This document shows, one piece after another, positions 10,852-22,269 of a DNA stretch of 64,000 bases. A program made the position numbers and the translations under genes. Numbering within the stretch: the first letter of the stretch is position 1; each line of letters begins with the position of its first letter. The notes under the pieces are model-generated. The model was not told where the DNA came from and searched no databases. It saw nothing but the letters and a program-made list of their open reading frames with translations. The stretch is from Hyperoplus lanceolatus (Eukaryota; Chordata; Actinopteri; Uranoscopiformes; Ammodytidae), in assembly GCA_026929865.2 (NCBI GenBank), contig CM049404.1, positions 6,509,501-6,573,500 on the forward strand. The letters run 5' to 3'.

Positions 10852-11863
10852 GCTAACAAGCTAACACAGTAGTTTGATCTGGTCCCAACGGGACCTCGCT
10901 CACTCAAGAGACTTTGACTATAAAGACTCGTGAAGCAGAAAGGAGAGAGAGAGAGAGGGCAGCTCCACGGGAAGGCTAGACGGGCTAGAGCAAGGTGGAA
11001 AGGACTTCTCCTAAAACGCCTCAGTGTGTATCCTGGAAGGCAAGACCCTCTCAGCCCCCCGAACACTTGACTTACCCAGGTGTTTTTGACCTGTCAGAAC
11101 TAGACTCTGATCTAGGCAAACGGGTTTATCAGTGTGTAGGAGGCTCAGTATGTGTTGTTGAGCAAATACAGTAAATGTGCCCTGCTGAATGGCAAAGTGG
11201 ACAGGGCCGGGTTATGTAAGCTCTCCCCATACACTACTCTGCTCTCCCGGTGTTGTGTCTGTAGCAAGCACGGTGGGAAGAGCAGAGGCATTTACCAAGA
11301 TTTCATTAAGTGCCTTCTGCGAGATTGTCGGGGGAATCCTGAAAATACTTGAAAATTTGTGAAAGCATAAAAAGGCACGTCTTCTCGACAACCTTTTTTT
11401 TTTGCCCCTCACAAGGCTTTATATTTCTGTTGTTTTCTTTATTCTTCTCATGGGCCTAGATCAGTAAAGCCTATGTCATTTTTTTTTACAACCACTACTA
11501 TCACTACTTCTTCAATGACGACCTCATAGCTTCCTGCAGCATCATCTGCAAAACAAAGTCATGAAAAAGAATCACTGGACTTACCTCACTCTTTACTACA
11601 ACCTCAGCCATGTTGTTCTGTATACAAACACAAGGCTTAAGGCAAAAAAAACGCTTCCATACCAATCCACCATGAATGCACACTATAATGCAAACCTTGA
11701 CCCATACCAAAATACAACATCCTCTGCTCTTCACTTTTTTACTTATGTTTGAACAGTGCCTCACACAGGTTTTACAATTGGGTGGAGACAAAAGAATTGT
11801 ACATAATAATGATATTTATTATTGCTGTGACTTCTATCTCACACCCGACAAGCGCAGAATTTT

Positions 11864-11876
11864 ATTTATTTATTTA
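11864..11876 (+). promoter_or_regulatory. AU-rich element in the 3' UTR
   Basis: Three overlapping ATTTA pentamers (11864-11876) form a TTATTTATT nonamer context, a class II-type AU-rich mRNA decay element. A weaker TATTTATTATT lies at about 11813. Such elements recruit TTP/AUF1-type decay factors. Mammalian PIM1 mRNA is known to be short-lived. Confidence 0.6.
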
Positions 11877-12303
11877 TGAGAGAATTTCGGCTGTACTTTT
11901 TTTCTATATATATATTTCATTCCACAGTCACCGAATGGGGCCCACAGATTATTTAAAAAGACAAACAAAGAAATGACCATATTTATGGCTTGACATTTTT
12001 TTTAGTTAAAGAGCAGATGTGTGCGTGTATGTTTGTGTATGTCATGTTTATAACCTGTAAATAGTGGAAAAAAAGCACTTCCATCTTAATGTAACTAAAA
12101 CATTGAACGTCTACTGATGGTAACTGGTTTGGTTACGCTGGTTGTCTGCTGTAAGCGATTTATGAATGTTGGATGTTTTGAATGTGTGTGTGTGTGTGAA
12201 GAGAATTCGAATTTCTGATTTCACGACTGCAGCTTGGATTGTTAAATACATCCATTCGAATTAGAATTGTAAATGATGTTAGAAAGTATTTTTATATGAT
12301 TTC

Positions 12304-12309
12304 AATAAA
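12304..12309 (+). terminator. pim1 poly(A) signal
   Basis: A canonical AATAAA followed by a T-rich run and then TTTGACTCCTTTGTATTGTTTGG, a GT/T-rich downstream region. Cleavage is expected at about 12320-12330. Confidence 0.75.
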
Positions 12310-12329
12310 TATTTTTTTAACTATGACAC

Positions 12330-14329
12330 TTTTGACTCCTTTGTATTGTTTGGTGTTAACACACAGTCAGTTGTTGTGACCCAGGGCAGTGCACTTCAGA
12401 TCAAGAACCAAATGTCAAACATGTAGGCTATCAGTGAAAAAACAGGTCTGTTTGGACAGGATTTTCTTTTTAAAAAAAAGTTCCAAACAACTGCTGTGCA
12501 TAGTATACATAATTGAACAAGAATAGAACTTAGTACGTCAGAAGGTTTTACAGTTTCTTTAGAAGTGGCTTTTCCTGTTTGACACTTCGAAGAAAAAGCA
12601 GCAAAGATAAGGAGATAAGGAAGGCAGATGGCAACCAAAGGGTGCAGGGTGCTGCCTACATGGAGGAAACAAACAAGTTAATTTTACTCACAAATCCTAC
12701 AATATAAAACACATTTTACTGAAGGAGCTTTACAAAAGAAAAAAACGTGTTGTGTGTAGACCAACACGTAATCACAATGAGAACACATTATGATAGCTAA
12801 ATCACAGATGTATGTAAATTGAAAAAGATAATAAATAAATTGTGAAGTATATAGATTAGGGAGGGCGTTGAACAGGTTCAATGTGTTGCCAAATAAGGTA
12901 GGAGCTGAGCCAAAATACAAGACATGCAGCAGTGGCTTTATGCAACTCACTGAATGTATGCATGTATCCCATAATAGCCCTAAAAATCAAACCAGCCTGC
13001 AGTAAGGCTTTAGATGTGATGCTGGCTTTCTTCTATAGCTATATACTCATACGACATACAGTTTCCCTGACAGCGTATGGTGAAGACCACAGGTGGTTTC
13101 CGTGAATTTACAACGCCATTCATTTCCCCTGTCATTCTGAGAACCACGTCATATCTGTATGTCGCCTATAGTGGTGATATGAATATCTTAAAAGGACGCC
13201 ACCACGTTCAACATGTATTGAAGTTAGATAGCGGGACTTCTTCTAAAAGGTCAGCTCCTATTCAAACCAGGTCTGACTAAGAGTCATCACTTTACAACAG
13301 CAACGTTGTAAAGGGCTATAATTGATGTATTCATATTAATGTAACAAAGGACAATGTGAAAACAATGTTGATAGCAAATAGGTAGCAGATTTCGAAAATA
13401 TGCTTCTTAAACTAACTGGACACTAAATCGCTCATAACCGAACACTAGACAAATACTACCAGATAGCTGGTGAACACACTTATTTTCTGGATAACTGCTC
13501 ACCTGGCCAGAGAGATTTGACCCCAAATAAATGTTAATGTCCGTAACTGTTGAATGTGTTACTGTATAACAGATGGCTAACAAAGTTGTCCAAATGTAAG
13601 CCAAAAAGAGGATTTATTGCAAGTTGAAGAATAGTTACGCGGAAGACACTTATTCACCTCACTTTTAAACTCACTCACACTTTATATGGTGTTTAACCTC
13701 TGATTTAACCCCCAAGGATAAAAACAAGTGAGTGCTTTTACAGGAAGGTTATGTGTCACACAATTTCTTTGCCTGAAGTCTCTGCTGGCTGCCTGTCAAC
13801 CAAACTAATGATAACTTTTTTCATGCTAGTCAGGCTAGCTTGCGGTTTACACCTGTATATAGTTTTTATGCTAAGCTAACCTACATGGCTGTCTGCTGTA
13901 ACTTTATATTAGCATCTATGAGAGTGTATATGAATATTTTACAATATGTTATGTCCCATACTGTTACTATTACTAACGTTTGCCGACCATTGTTTTCCCT
14001 TGTACACAACATGTGGAAAGGACTAATCAAATGTTAAACGGTCTCTAGAGTCAAATAGAGTCAGAGTTAGGTATTTGCATGGACTGTGTGTGTGTGTGTG
14101 TGTGTGAGTCACTCTCTCCACCCCACACAGTTTATTTGACGATCTTAGTTCAACACTGACTCATCACAAAAATAGAACACAGTGAAATAGCAACCGGAGA
14201 CATTCAAGAACACCATTCTTTTGTCTGTCGTTAGCAGGAAGACCTGTGTCTCATGGTCAGGGGATCTGATGAGTCAATTAGTTAGAGTATCATGTTTTGA
14301 TGTTTATATTTGACATTACAGATAGGCTC
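12330..14329. other. Intergenic region downstream of pim1
   Basis: No gene recognised on either strand. A block of GCTAGC/GCTAAGCTAAC-type sequence at about 13825-13885 recalls the body of fish small inverted-repeat elements, and a short (GT)n lies at 14089-14105. Otherwise nothing is supported. Confidence 0.5.
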
Positions 14330-14534
14330 AAGGAATAGTTCAACATTTAACATTGGAAGCGATTTGCCCCACTCGCTCAACATAAGGCAACAGAAACCTT
14401 CCCATTAACTGTGCGCGCATTTTTGATGAAGTAAGGGCTATTAATAGGGTATTCATCGGGGTTAGCTTAGCTCCAGCGCAGGCAGCTATGGGGAGCAATA
14501 GCGTGACTCAGCTGAAAATGTTGAACTATTCCTT
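14330..14534. mobile_element. 205-bp inverted-repeat MITE
   Basis: Ends are AAGGAATAGTTCAACATTT and its complement AAATGTTGAACTATTCCTT, enclosing a GCTTAGCTCC-containing core. This very common fish MITE type has no coding capacity. One-ended relatives occur near 26373 (AAGGAATAGTTCAACATTTT) and 33600 (GGAACAGTTCAACATTAAAA). The target duplication is not clear. Confidence 0.75.
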
Positions 14535-14740
14535 TAAAAAGGTGCAGTTTTTTTCTTTTATTTCCTTAGAATGAGCCTTTTATACAGTATCTACATACAT
14601 ACGTATATGATACGAGCGGGTCAGCGCACAAGGAGGCCACCATTTTGCACTTGCGCCATGTTTCTACGGTAGCAGCAGAATGGACAAACTTAAACGGCTA
14701 TGCACATTTTTACACTTTTTAAAAAAAAATAGTTATAATA

Positions 14741-15062
14741 ATAATAATGGATTGGATTTATATAGCGCTTTTCAAGGCACTCAAAGACGCTTTACAGGGT
14801 TCCAGGTTCCATTCATTCACACACAGTCATACCGGTGGTGGTAAACTACCATAGTAGCCACAGCTGCCCTGGGGCAGACTGACGGAAGCGTGGCTGCCAT
14901 TCAGCGCCTACGGCCCCTCCGACCACCACCTCAAACATACAGCAGTCATACACATTCACACGAGGCAAGGTGGGTGAAGTGTCTTGCCCAAGGACACAAC
15001 AACCATGACACAGGTGGCCGGGCGGGGATCGAACCGCCAACCCTTGGATCATTGGTTCTCTA
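14741..15062 (-). repeat. SINE with B-box head and L2-like tail
   Basis: Read on the minus strand it has a B-box-like GGTTCGATCCCCGCC near its 5' end, a body including CTTGGGCAAGACACTTCACCC, and an end at TGTAAAGCGTCTTTGAG ... CGCTATATAAATCC followed by an ATT simple tail. That 3' end is L2-like, as expected for a SINE mobilised by L2 machinery. No protein is encoded. Confidence 0.65.
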
Positions 15063-15705
15063 GAATAGATACATCTTCTTCCATCAACACTTGATGTTGT
15101 GGGAAAACGTTTGGAACATTGGTTTTCTGACGAGAAAGACACCTGTTGCGTTATCACCTCCTCCCTGTTCCAGATGTTGGACAGTATAGACTAGAGCAAT
15201 GTAGGGAGGAGCTTCCTGCTCCGGCCCCCATCCCTGTCCTTCACTGCATGGGTTTGTCCAGTGTTATCTGCTTGCTTGATAAATACACCCCAGGCTCCAG
15301 ACACACACACACATTCCCAATTCTTACGTACACAGAGGCAGGGTTCGCAAACAGTTGCATGAATGGGAATTTGTGTGTGCACATGGTTAAGTCTGTGAAT
15401 TATGATATTCAATGAGGAGCCCTACACACATGCACCATATACTTATGCATCCGCTGTAAGATGTATTGTGTTTGACCATGCTGTGATAAAAGCAAAACAT
15501 AAATCAAGAAGGTTAACGCCTCAATAACATGCATGCAAACTAGACTATTAGGTTATGATAAAAGCTTCCAAGCATTTCACTTTACTTGTAATGACCTTTT
15601 AATGACCGATGTAAGCTTTTAAAATTATTTTGAATAACATAAGTGCATCTCCAAGGTATACTTGTTGAATATTTTCTTCTGTGCATTGTTGTTATTTTGT
15701 TGTTA
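15063..15705. other. Intergenic spacer
   Basis: No gene, RNA or clear repeat boundary recognised. Confidence 0.45.
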
Positions 15706-15800
15706 AAGGTGCACTATTTCAGCTGTGCGTCTTTTTTTCTTTACATTAGCAGAGCCTGCAGTTAGTTTAATAAACATATTTACTCGCTTTAGTCCCCTCG
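15706..15800 (+). repeat. Partial relative of the 3693-3945 repeat
   Basis: TTAAAGGTGCACTATTTCAG at the start and GCAGAGCCTGCAGTTAGTTT further in match the first third of the 3693-3945 repeat. The next roughly 400 bases are different and end near CTTCACCTTTAAAC at 16197, a weak inverted match to the start, so this may be a longer, separately evolved element. Confidence 0.5.
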
Positions 15801-16414
15801 CTCGTCCCTGCGTCACCACATTAATGCACTGCGGTCTTCAAGCAGCGAGTTATCTAGCATCATCTCAGATCCATAAATGTGATAAAACATGATAAAAACC
15901 ATCAAAACAGACATTGGGAAGGATTGTCACCTGCTCCGCCATTGTAGGCGCATACACATTCACCCATCTGTTGCTCTGGCGTGCACCGGCAGTGAGACGG
16001 GTGTCGGTTTGTAGCGTTCTCTCTTGTGATTGGATAAAAATCCCGGGACCCTCCAATATGTTTATTTGCCGATTACATGCAGAGCAGCTGACTGAGAGAT
16101 CGGCTTTATGAAAGACACATTATGTAAGTGATCACTGTATGAATAAAGAGCGATTTAACACGTATATTAACATAAATAAACCGCTTACTTCACCTTTAAA
16201 CTACCCAACTAAATATGAAGTAGTTGGACCATGCAGCTAAAGGTGCTGCTCAACAATTGATAAATTAATCATTTAACATTCTTCATAAAGAGAACCATTT
16301 TCCTTTATACTTGAACCTTGTTCTGGTAATAGTTTTTTAGAAAAGTAAAACATTTGAGTTCAGGACTTTTACAAAATATATCAAGTATTATTACATTTTT
16401 TAAAAATTATTTAA

Positions 16415-17017
16415 AGAGGACCTATGATGCTTTTTGACTTTTATGACCTATAAACGTTGTTATGATGATTCATAGTCATGCTTAACCATACTAAATTATC
16501 AAATAATGACTTACATGCATTTCGACATATTCCCTGCTGACCGTCTGGGGTGTCTGTGCAGAGCACTAAACACTATTCTAGCCAGTCGAGAAGTCACGTC
16601 TTCAAAGCGGTCTACCCTTTCATAATTTGTGACGTCGCATAAAACTTTGTGACGTCTCCACGCGGATGTTTCCATGTATGGTAATGCTGTCACTTCCCTG
16701 TTCGCGTCTGCCTCGCGCCCTTATAGGTCCATGCTCGCGCTTCCCGCCACTGAAAGTGTTCCGGAAGGAATGTAACCAATCACAACGGAGTGGGGTTTGC
16801 AGGAGGGGGGGGGGGGGAGCGGAGATGGCCGAAGCACAGGCGGAGGGAGCCGAAGCACACACACTCAAGTGTTGACAGGATGTGCTGGATCGCCAAAATA
16901 AGAGAAAGAGCTTCCCGAAAATCTACATAGTTTTTTGTGATGTGATTCGTGTCAGGTTGCTCTATAGCAGTGTAAAACAAGAAATTAAGACCAGAAAAGT
17001 AGCATAATAGGTCCTCT
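16415..17017. mobile_element. 603-bp TTAA inverted-repeat element, copy 1
   Basis: Starts AGAGGACCTATGATGC, ends GCATAATAGGTCCTCT, and is flanked by TTAA on both sides (16411-16414, 17018-17021). A TTAA duplication is typical of piggyBac and Kolobok transposons. The centre is GC-rich and carries two TTTGTGACGTC repeats (16626-16636 and 16646-16656) containing TGACGTC, the core of a CRE/ATF site. No transposase frame. The copy at 53113-53715 has the same length and differs at only about five positions, so the family moved recently. Confidence 0.85.
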
Positions 17018-17480
17018 TTAAATAGTTTTTCCACCGCTGCCTTTTCCTTTCAATATTAAAAACCGGCTTTCCAGCTGAGAGGAAGATTAAAGCAAGACTG
17101 GTTGGAATTGAAGCATAGGGGAAAGATATCTTGGCTGATAAAATAAAAAAAATCAATGGATTAAATTCTTCCCATAATGTAACTCAATACTGTCTTTCAT
17201 TGGATCCTCCTTGTCTGGTAAATGCCCCAAAGCTTTCAACGCTCCATCCCTCCAGTTTAGAATGAAGCCTTTAGAAGGCATTATACTATAGTGGTATACT
17301 CTCATCTTCTTGTGGAGAACAATGTGTGCCTTGCCCCATTAACTTCACAGCCCTAATATAACTCTCAGTAAAGCCAGGAGCAGCAAAATAAATAGAATTG
17401 TTTTTCCATCTCGATTAGGTCACTTCCATGGACCTATAAAGAAGGTCACTTCAACCTAATAAAAGGCAGAAGTACAGGGA

Positions 17481-17508
17481 AACACACACACACACACACA
17501 CACACACA
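17481..17508. repeat. (CA)n microsatellite
   Basis: Uninterrupted CA dinucleotides. A partner TG-rich tract lies at about 17636-17679, so the intervening 130 bases are flanked by complementary simple repeats. Confidence 0.9.
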
Positions 17509-17699
17509 GTGAGTAATGGATGATGGCCAGCCATTGTTGTTGTCACTTTGTTCAGGATAAACTGAGGGTATGATGCTCCAGTTAAAAAGGTCGAGATGAA
17601 CTTCAAACACAGAACGTTCCACATGTTTGTATGTGTGCGTGTGTGTGTCTGTATTTGTGTGTGTGTGTGTGTGTGTGTGAAGGATTTCGGGCACCAGGC

Positions 17700-18335
17700 T
17701 GCCTGACCGTGCTGGCTGCTATCCTAAATCACATGCTCAATCAGGTGCCAGATTGTCGGAGTGCAAAAAAATACTTTCCATAGATACACATTGGTAAAGG
17801 TGGGTGAAACTATGGTAACCAATACAGGTACGATACATTTACCTCCAACCACAGCTACTCTAAACCTTAACATTACCACCCCAGACCAAGAAATTGCATT
17901 CTTACAGTATCAATATTGGTCTTGCAAGTCACAGTACCTTTTAAAGGTCGTAGCAACTCAGTATATGAGTTACACTGTGTAAGACTTTTTGGGGTCAAGT
18001 TTTGTTGTGGGTATATGGGTGGATATTGGAATGAATACCAAGATGTGTCTTGTTATTATCTTATGTTTTTGATTGTTTATTTGTTTTCTGAAATGACCAA
18101 AAAGCAATAGATAATTTTTTTTAATTATTGATGAAAATCAAATTGCATCACTAAGCCCTATATAAAAGGTCGGTCAAGCAATGGTGTACTGATGGCATTC
18201 TTACTCGTCCTGCAAAAGCGCTAGTATTTTTACGACGCCAGCTGTCGTGAAGCTGTTTTCTAGCTCGTGCTGGGCGTGCGAGATTCATATGATCAGGAAG
18301 CAATATAGTGCATGTCCGTGTGTTGAAAGTGTGCA
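17700..18335. other. Intergenic spacer
   Basis: No gene or named repeat recognised. Short frames are AT-rich and lack domains. Confidence 0.45.
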
Positions 18336-18463
18336 CCGGACTCTTTTCGGCTCCGTAAGAGTGGTTAGTGACACAGCATCAACTAATGCCAGTCGGTGCT
18401 ACACACACACCTGATTACAATGAGTTGATGCAGTGTCACCTCTCACGGAGCTGAAAGAGTCCG
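18336..18463. repeat. Imperfect inverted repeat
   Basis: The left arm 18336-18384 (CGGACTCTTTTCGGCTCCGT ... ATCAACT) pairs imperfectly with the right arm 18423-18463 (AGTTGATGCAGTGTCACC ... AGAGTCCG) around a loop of about 38 bases. It may be the core or end of an unclassified MITE. Confidence 0.6.
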
Positions 18464-18479
18464 TGTCCTCACACAAAGC

Positions 18480-21400
18480 GAATGAACGAGAGACGGCAGT
18501 TAGTATGGATCACGATGAGGTAATGTGTTCATGTTGTTGTAAATAATGACTATTTCCGATGAATAATGGTCATCTGATGATGCTGGTGAGGCTAAGTAAA
18601 CTGTGTTCTAATAGGCTACCGCTCATTCATTTAGGAGTAAACACTGCAGTCTAGGTTCGCTCCGTGAAATTGTGTATACGTTGCTTGGCAACCCCCTCCC
18701 GCCCGCCTATCACTCTCCCTTTTAGCTTTTCTTCATTGCATTTTCTTTTTTTTCTTTGATGGTTCAGCCCCGTTATCAGTCATTATGACGACAAATAACT
18801 GTATCAAACAAGGCTCCCGCTCCCCTTCCCTCACCTGGAGGGATAGGCTTCTCAAATCGCGTTCCAGCGCCACACTGAAATCTGCGACAAATATGGATAT
18901 GTGACCATAGAGCATGCACGAGCGAACCGAAAATCGGACTGGGTGTGCGACCAGACCAAACGCAGTAATAAAAACTATATTAAAACGTATTTCTTTGCAC
19001 TGATGGTCTCGTTTGCTGTTAAAGGTAATTTATGATTATGAGAGGAAACATGAGGCTGTTTAAAAGATATTTAAATGTTACTCGTAGCCACTTTAATGTT
19101 GCATTATTATGAAGTGGACAACTTGATATGCGAAAAGACAAAATCCAATGTGCCCTGTGTACAATTGACTAAATTGATTTACTTACTAAAGTGTTTTCTT
19201 AAGTCATCCTAACTAACGATCTTGAGTGGTACAGCAATAAGTCATCGTACACAGTACCAATGGTGATGGTTGTAATATTCTGCAAGGATAACATATGTAT
19301 TTAGATTGAGTGTGAAATGAATGAAAAGAAAACAGGGCAGCAAAGCCCTTTGTTAATATACTAATATTCCCATTTCCCAGTGTTTATTGCCTCATCAAGT
19401 AAGAATGTTTTTCTGCATTTAGTGCGTAAAAAGATCCATTTCGTTCAGTTTACTTTGCATGAAAAGACCTTTCACAACTTGTATTCACATGAAAGGCAGT
19501 TATGCTGTTGACTTTGTTTTCAACCTTTTTATGAATGACTCACACCCATCATAATAAGAGAGAGAGAGGGTAAGAGGGTGGGCGGACAGCTCAACCGCCC
19601 CACCTTAAACACTGTCTCAACAACTAGAGCCCAAATCCCACGGTGTGTGGCAGTATACCTGTTATATGCCTCCATGACAGACAAGCCTGGACAGGGAGGG
19701 AGCGCGGCGGAGGTCTTGATTTAACAGTATGAAGAAACATATATACCCTATTGCAATAGGGGCCCCTTTCACAATACGGTATTGCCTATATTTTGTTTTT
19801 GTTTCCCACACAGATTTCTGATGAAGTTTCCCCGGAAAAATACCAGAATTGCAGACCAGAGATTATGGGAACCAGATAGCATGCACTTTGTTTTTGACAT
19901 TTATATGGCTGATTTCTTTATTTGACCCTCCCAAATTCCATCCTCTTTAAAAGGCAACGTGGTTGCAAAGGAGTTTTGGACATCATTTTCTATTACTTTA
20001 AGAAGCTACACGAGAGATTTTAAAAGAAAAAAAGTACAAGAAAAAAAGAAAGGAAGATAAAAGTTAAGAAGATGGAGCAACACGTTGCTGTTTTGTTATT
20101 TTTTATTTTATTGTATGCAATCTCTGAAAAAAACGCAATGAATCATGGGATATGTTGGGCCACGAAGGATCCATCTGATGCAGCCTTCAAAACCGTGAAA
20201 AGAAGGCTGCATTTCTCGGCCGCATATGAGGAGCCTTCCAAGGAGCCTTGCAAACGGGACAGCCTTTGCGCGCCGCTATGACGCAATCGGTCTTCAAATG
20301 CAGCCTACGTAGGGTGCCACCCCTGAATCAAGACACAGCCATTGACAACAGTGGAAATGAATGGAGGCGGCCGTTAGAAGTGGATATACGCAATGTCGCC
20401 TGAAAAATAAGTGGGTATACGCCGTATACCTGCGTATACCCTCCACTACACTACTGCTAACCACTTTATTTCAATTGGGAGAGACCTAAATAATTAGATT
20501 TAGAGAACAAAACACTATGCATTTAACATGCTTGTGACAAGATACATCTCAGAACAAGAGTGTTTGGAGATTAGACCCAATGTTGATGTCATGTTAAAGG
20601 TGGTGGAGCCCTGTGCAGAATAAACCACTGATGGAGTGTAGACATTGACAGCTACAATGTGAGTGGCTCATTGAGATCATGGTGAATATGGTAGGATAGA
20701 ATGAAGGATGGCTAGAACCACAAGGAATTAAATTAACTTTCTATATGAGATGAGCTAAACTTCCGTTCTCTATCCATACAAGAGAGGACATTCAATCTAA
20801 ATGTGTGAGCTGACACAGTCCATGTTGAACCCACTTGGGACAGCCTCTTCTCTTCTATTTGTTAAAACATATTCAGAGGGTATTTTTTTCCCATGGGCCG
20901 GGCTGTGTGAAGTGTGGGAGTCCAGGAACCAGCTCGGTGGCTCTGTGTTTGTCTGCAGGATGCCTGTTGGGTTTCCAGGGCGGTGTGGGAGTTACTGTGT
21001 CTGAGCCGGGGGTGTTTGGGTGTGGGGTGGGATGGGGTGGGGGGGCGACCCTGACTCTCTTTTGGCTTATTCCCTGAGCAGCTGATAGGCTGTGGGACGG
21101 GGGAGGCAGCCCATCCTTCAGTCTGAAAGGTTATGGGAAAGGGAGGTTGTGGAAGTTCCGAAGAATGCATTTGAAGCAAAATCACCCCCCCCCCCAAAAA
21201 AAAAAGGTTCTGCATTCATGGATGGTGTCTGTTAAAAGATTACGTCATGATCTGTTACCGTTTGTCATCGTTGTCCATTTCCTGCATGTCCCTATTAAAA
21301 CAATAGCTTGATATTTTGGGTAATATATGCTTATTACACTAGGTCAAGTCTCTTTTATCTATATTTATATTCCAAAGTCACACTTCACATACATTCGCCT

Positions 21401-22265
21401 CAAATGGCTTTATATATTCTTTCAGCAAATGACAGCCAAAAGAAATATATGTCTGTGTGTTAAGTATGAGGATTGAGCGCGGCAATTAGCTTATGAGCAA
21501 AGAGCAGAAGCACAGGGAAATAGCTAGCCTGACCCTGTCCAAAGAATAAAAATATGCATACCAGCATCTCTACATTTACAATTCAACATGTTATATCGCT
21601 GTTATAACTAACCCATAGTGATGAATGTTCTATATATTCTGCTTCCAATCCAAAAAGTTTGGCTTTTCCTGAAATTCAAAATCCTATTTAATCCACTTCT
21701 TCCCTGACTGTATATTCCGCCCTTAATATCACTCAAAATCATTCAAAGCTCAAAAGAATTAAAGAGATAAGGAGAGAGATAGAGAGAGAAATCTTGTCAT
21801 TATATAGCGCCATCAAAACTGCCTGTGGAAATTATCGTTGGTCTCTGTGAATTAGGTGGTATTTGCAACAAGGCTTATTTGCATATTTTGCGCAGAATTT
21901 CAGAATATATTCCTAATTTTCAGACATGTTAATACTGGTTGGCAGTGCGACTTGAGTACAGTTTGTGGGATTTCCCCCTTTGCGTGCCCTTTGTGAATTG
22001 GACGATATCTTTTTATCTTTCTCTCTCATTTGAACAGGTTTACCGGCCACAAAAGCAGGGCAATCCTTTAGTGGATATAGCCCAAAGTGTTTCCAAAATG
22101 CCTATATATTCTCAGAAGCCGTAAATTAAGCATATATACATTTAACACTAGCTACATTATCAAGACATCATCGTTTCCTCCTTCGAGCTCCACTGAATTT
22201 CAGTTGTAGCATCCTCAGGTATTTGCAAACATTACTTTTGGTATTTGGTTTCCTGATATGCAGAT
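18480..22265. other. Long intergenic stretch
   Basis: No gene recognised. It includes purine-rich runs (20015-20060), a GGTATACGC/GCGTATACC block with the look of a DNA-transposon end (20385-20450), a G-rich segment (21008-21055) and poly-C/poly-A at 21185-21206. The small frames at 20072-20281 and 20801-21215 show no domain, splice pattern or signal I would defend. Confidence 0.45.
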
Positions 22266-22269
22266 AATT

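Larger units (their letters stand above)
10852..12325 (+). other. pim1 3' UTR
   Basis: About 1.47 kb from the TGA to just past the AATAAA at 12304. It is AT-rich, increasingly so distally, and contains ATTTA pentamers. A long unstable 3' UTR fits Pim biology, where message half-life limits kinase dose. Short frames inside it have no domain content. Confidence 0.75.

Noticed and set aside
10575-11066. 163-codon minus-strand frame over the last pim1 exon and 3' UTR
   Set aside because: Antisense shadow; Ser/Arg-rich without recognisable domains or splice logic.
14990-15062. Possible tRNA gene on the minus strand
   Set aside because: Only a B-box-like motif; the attached body and L2-like tail mark it as a SINE.
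16511-16875. Frames inside the 603-bp TTAA element, repeated at 53209-53573
   Set aside because: Present in both copies only because the DNA is nearly identical; overlapping on both strands and without a domain.
20072-20281. 69-codon frame starting MEQHVAVLLFFILLYAI (signal-peptide-like)
   Set aside because: Hydrophobic start comes from a T-rich run; no gene structure, promoter or homology around it.
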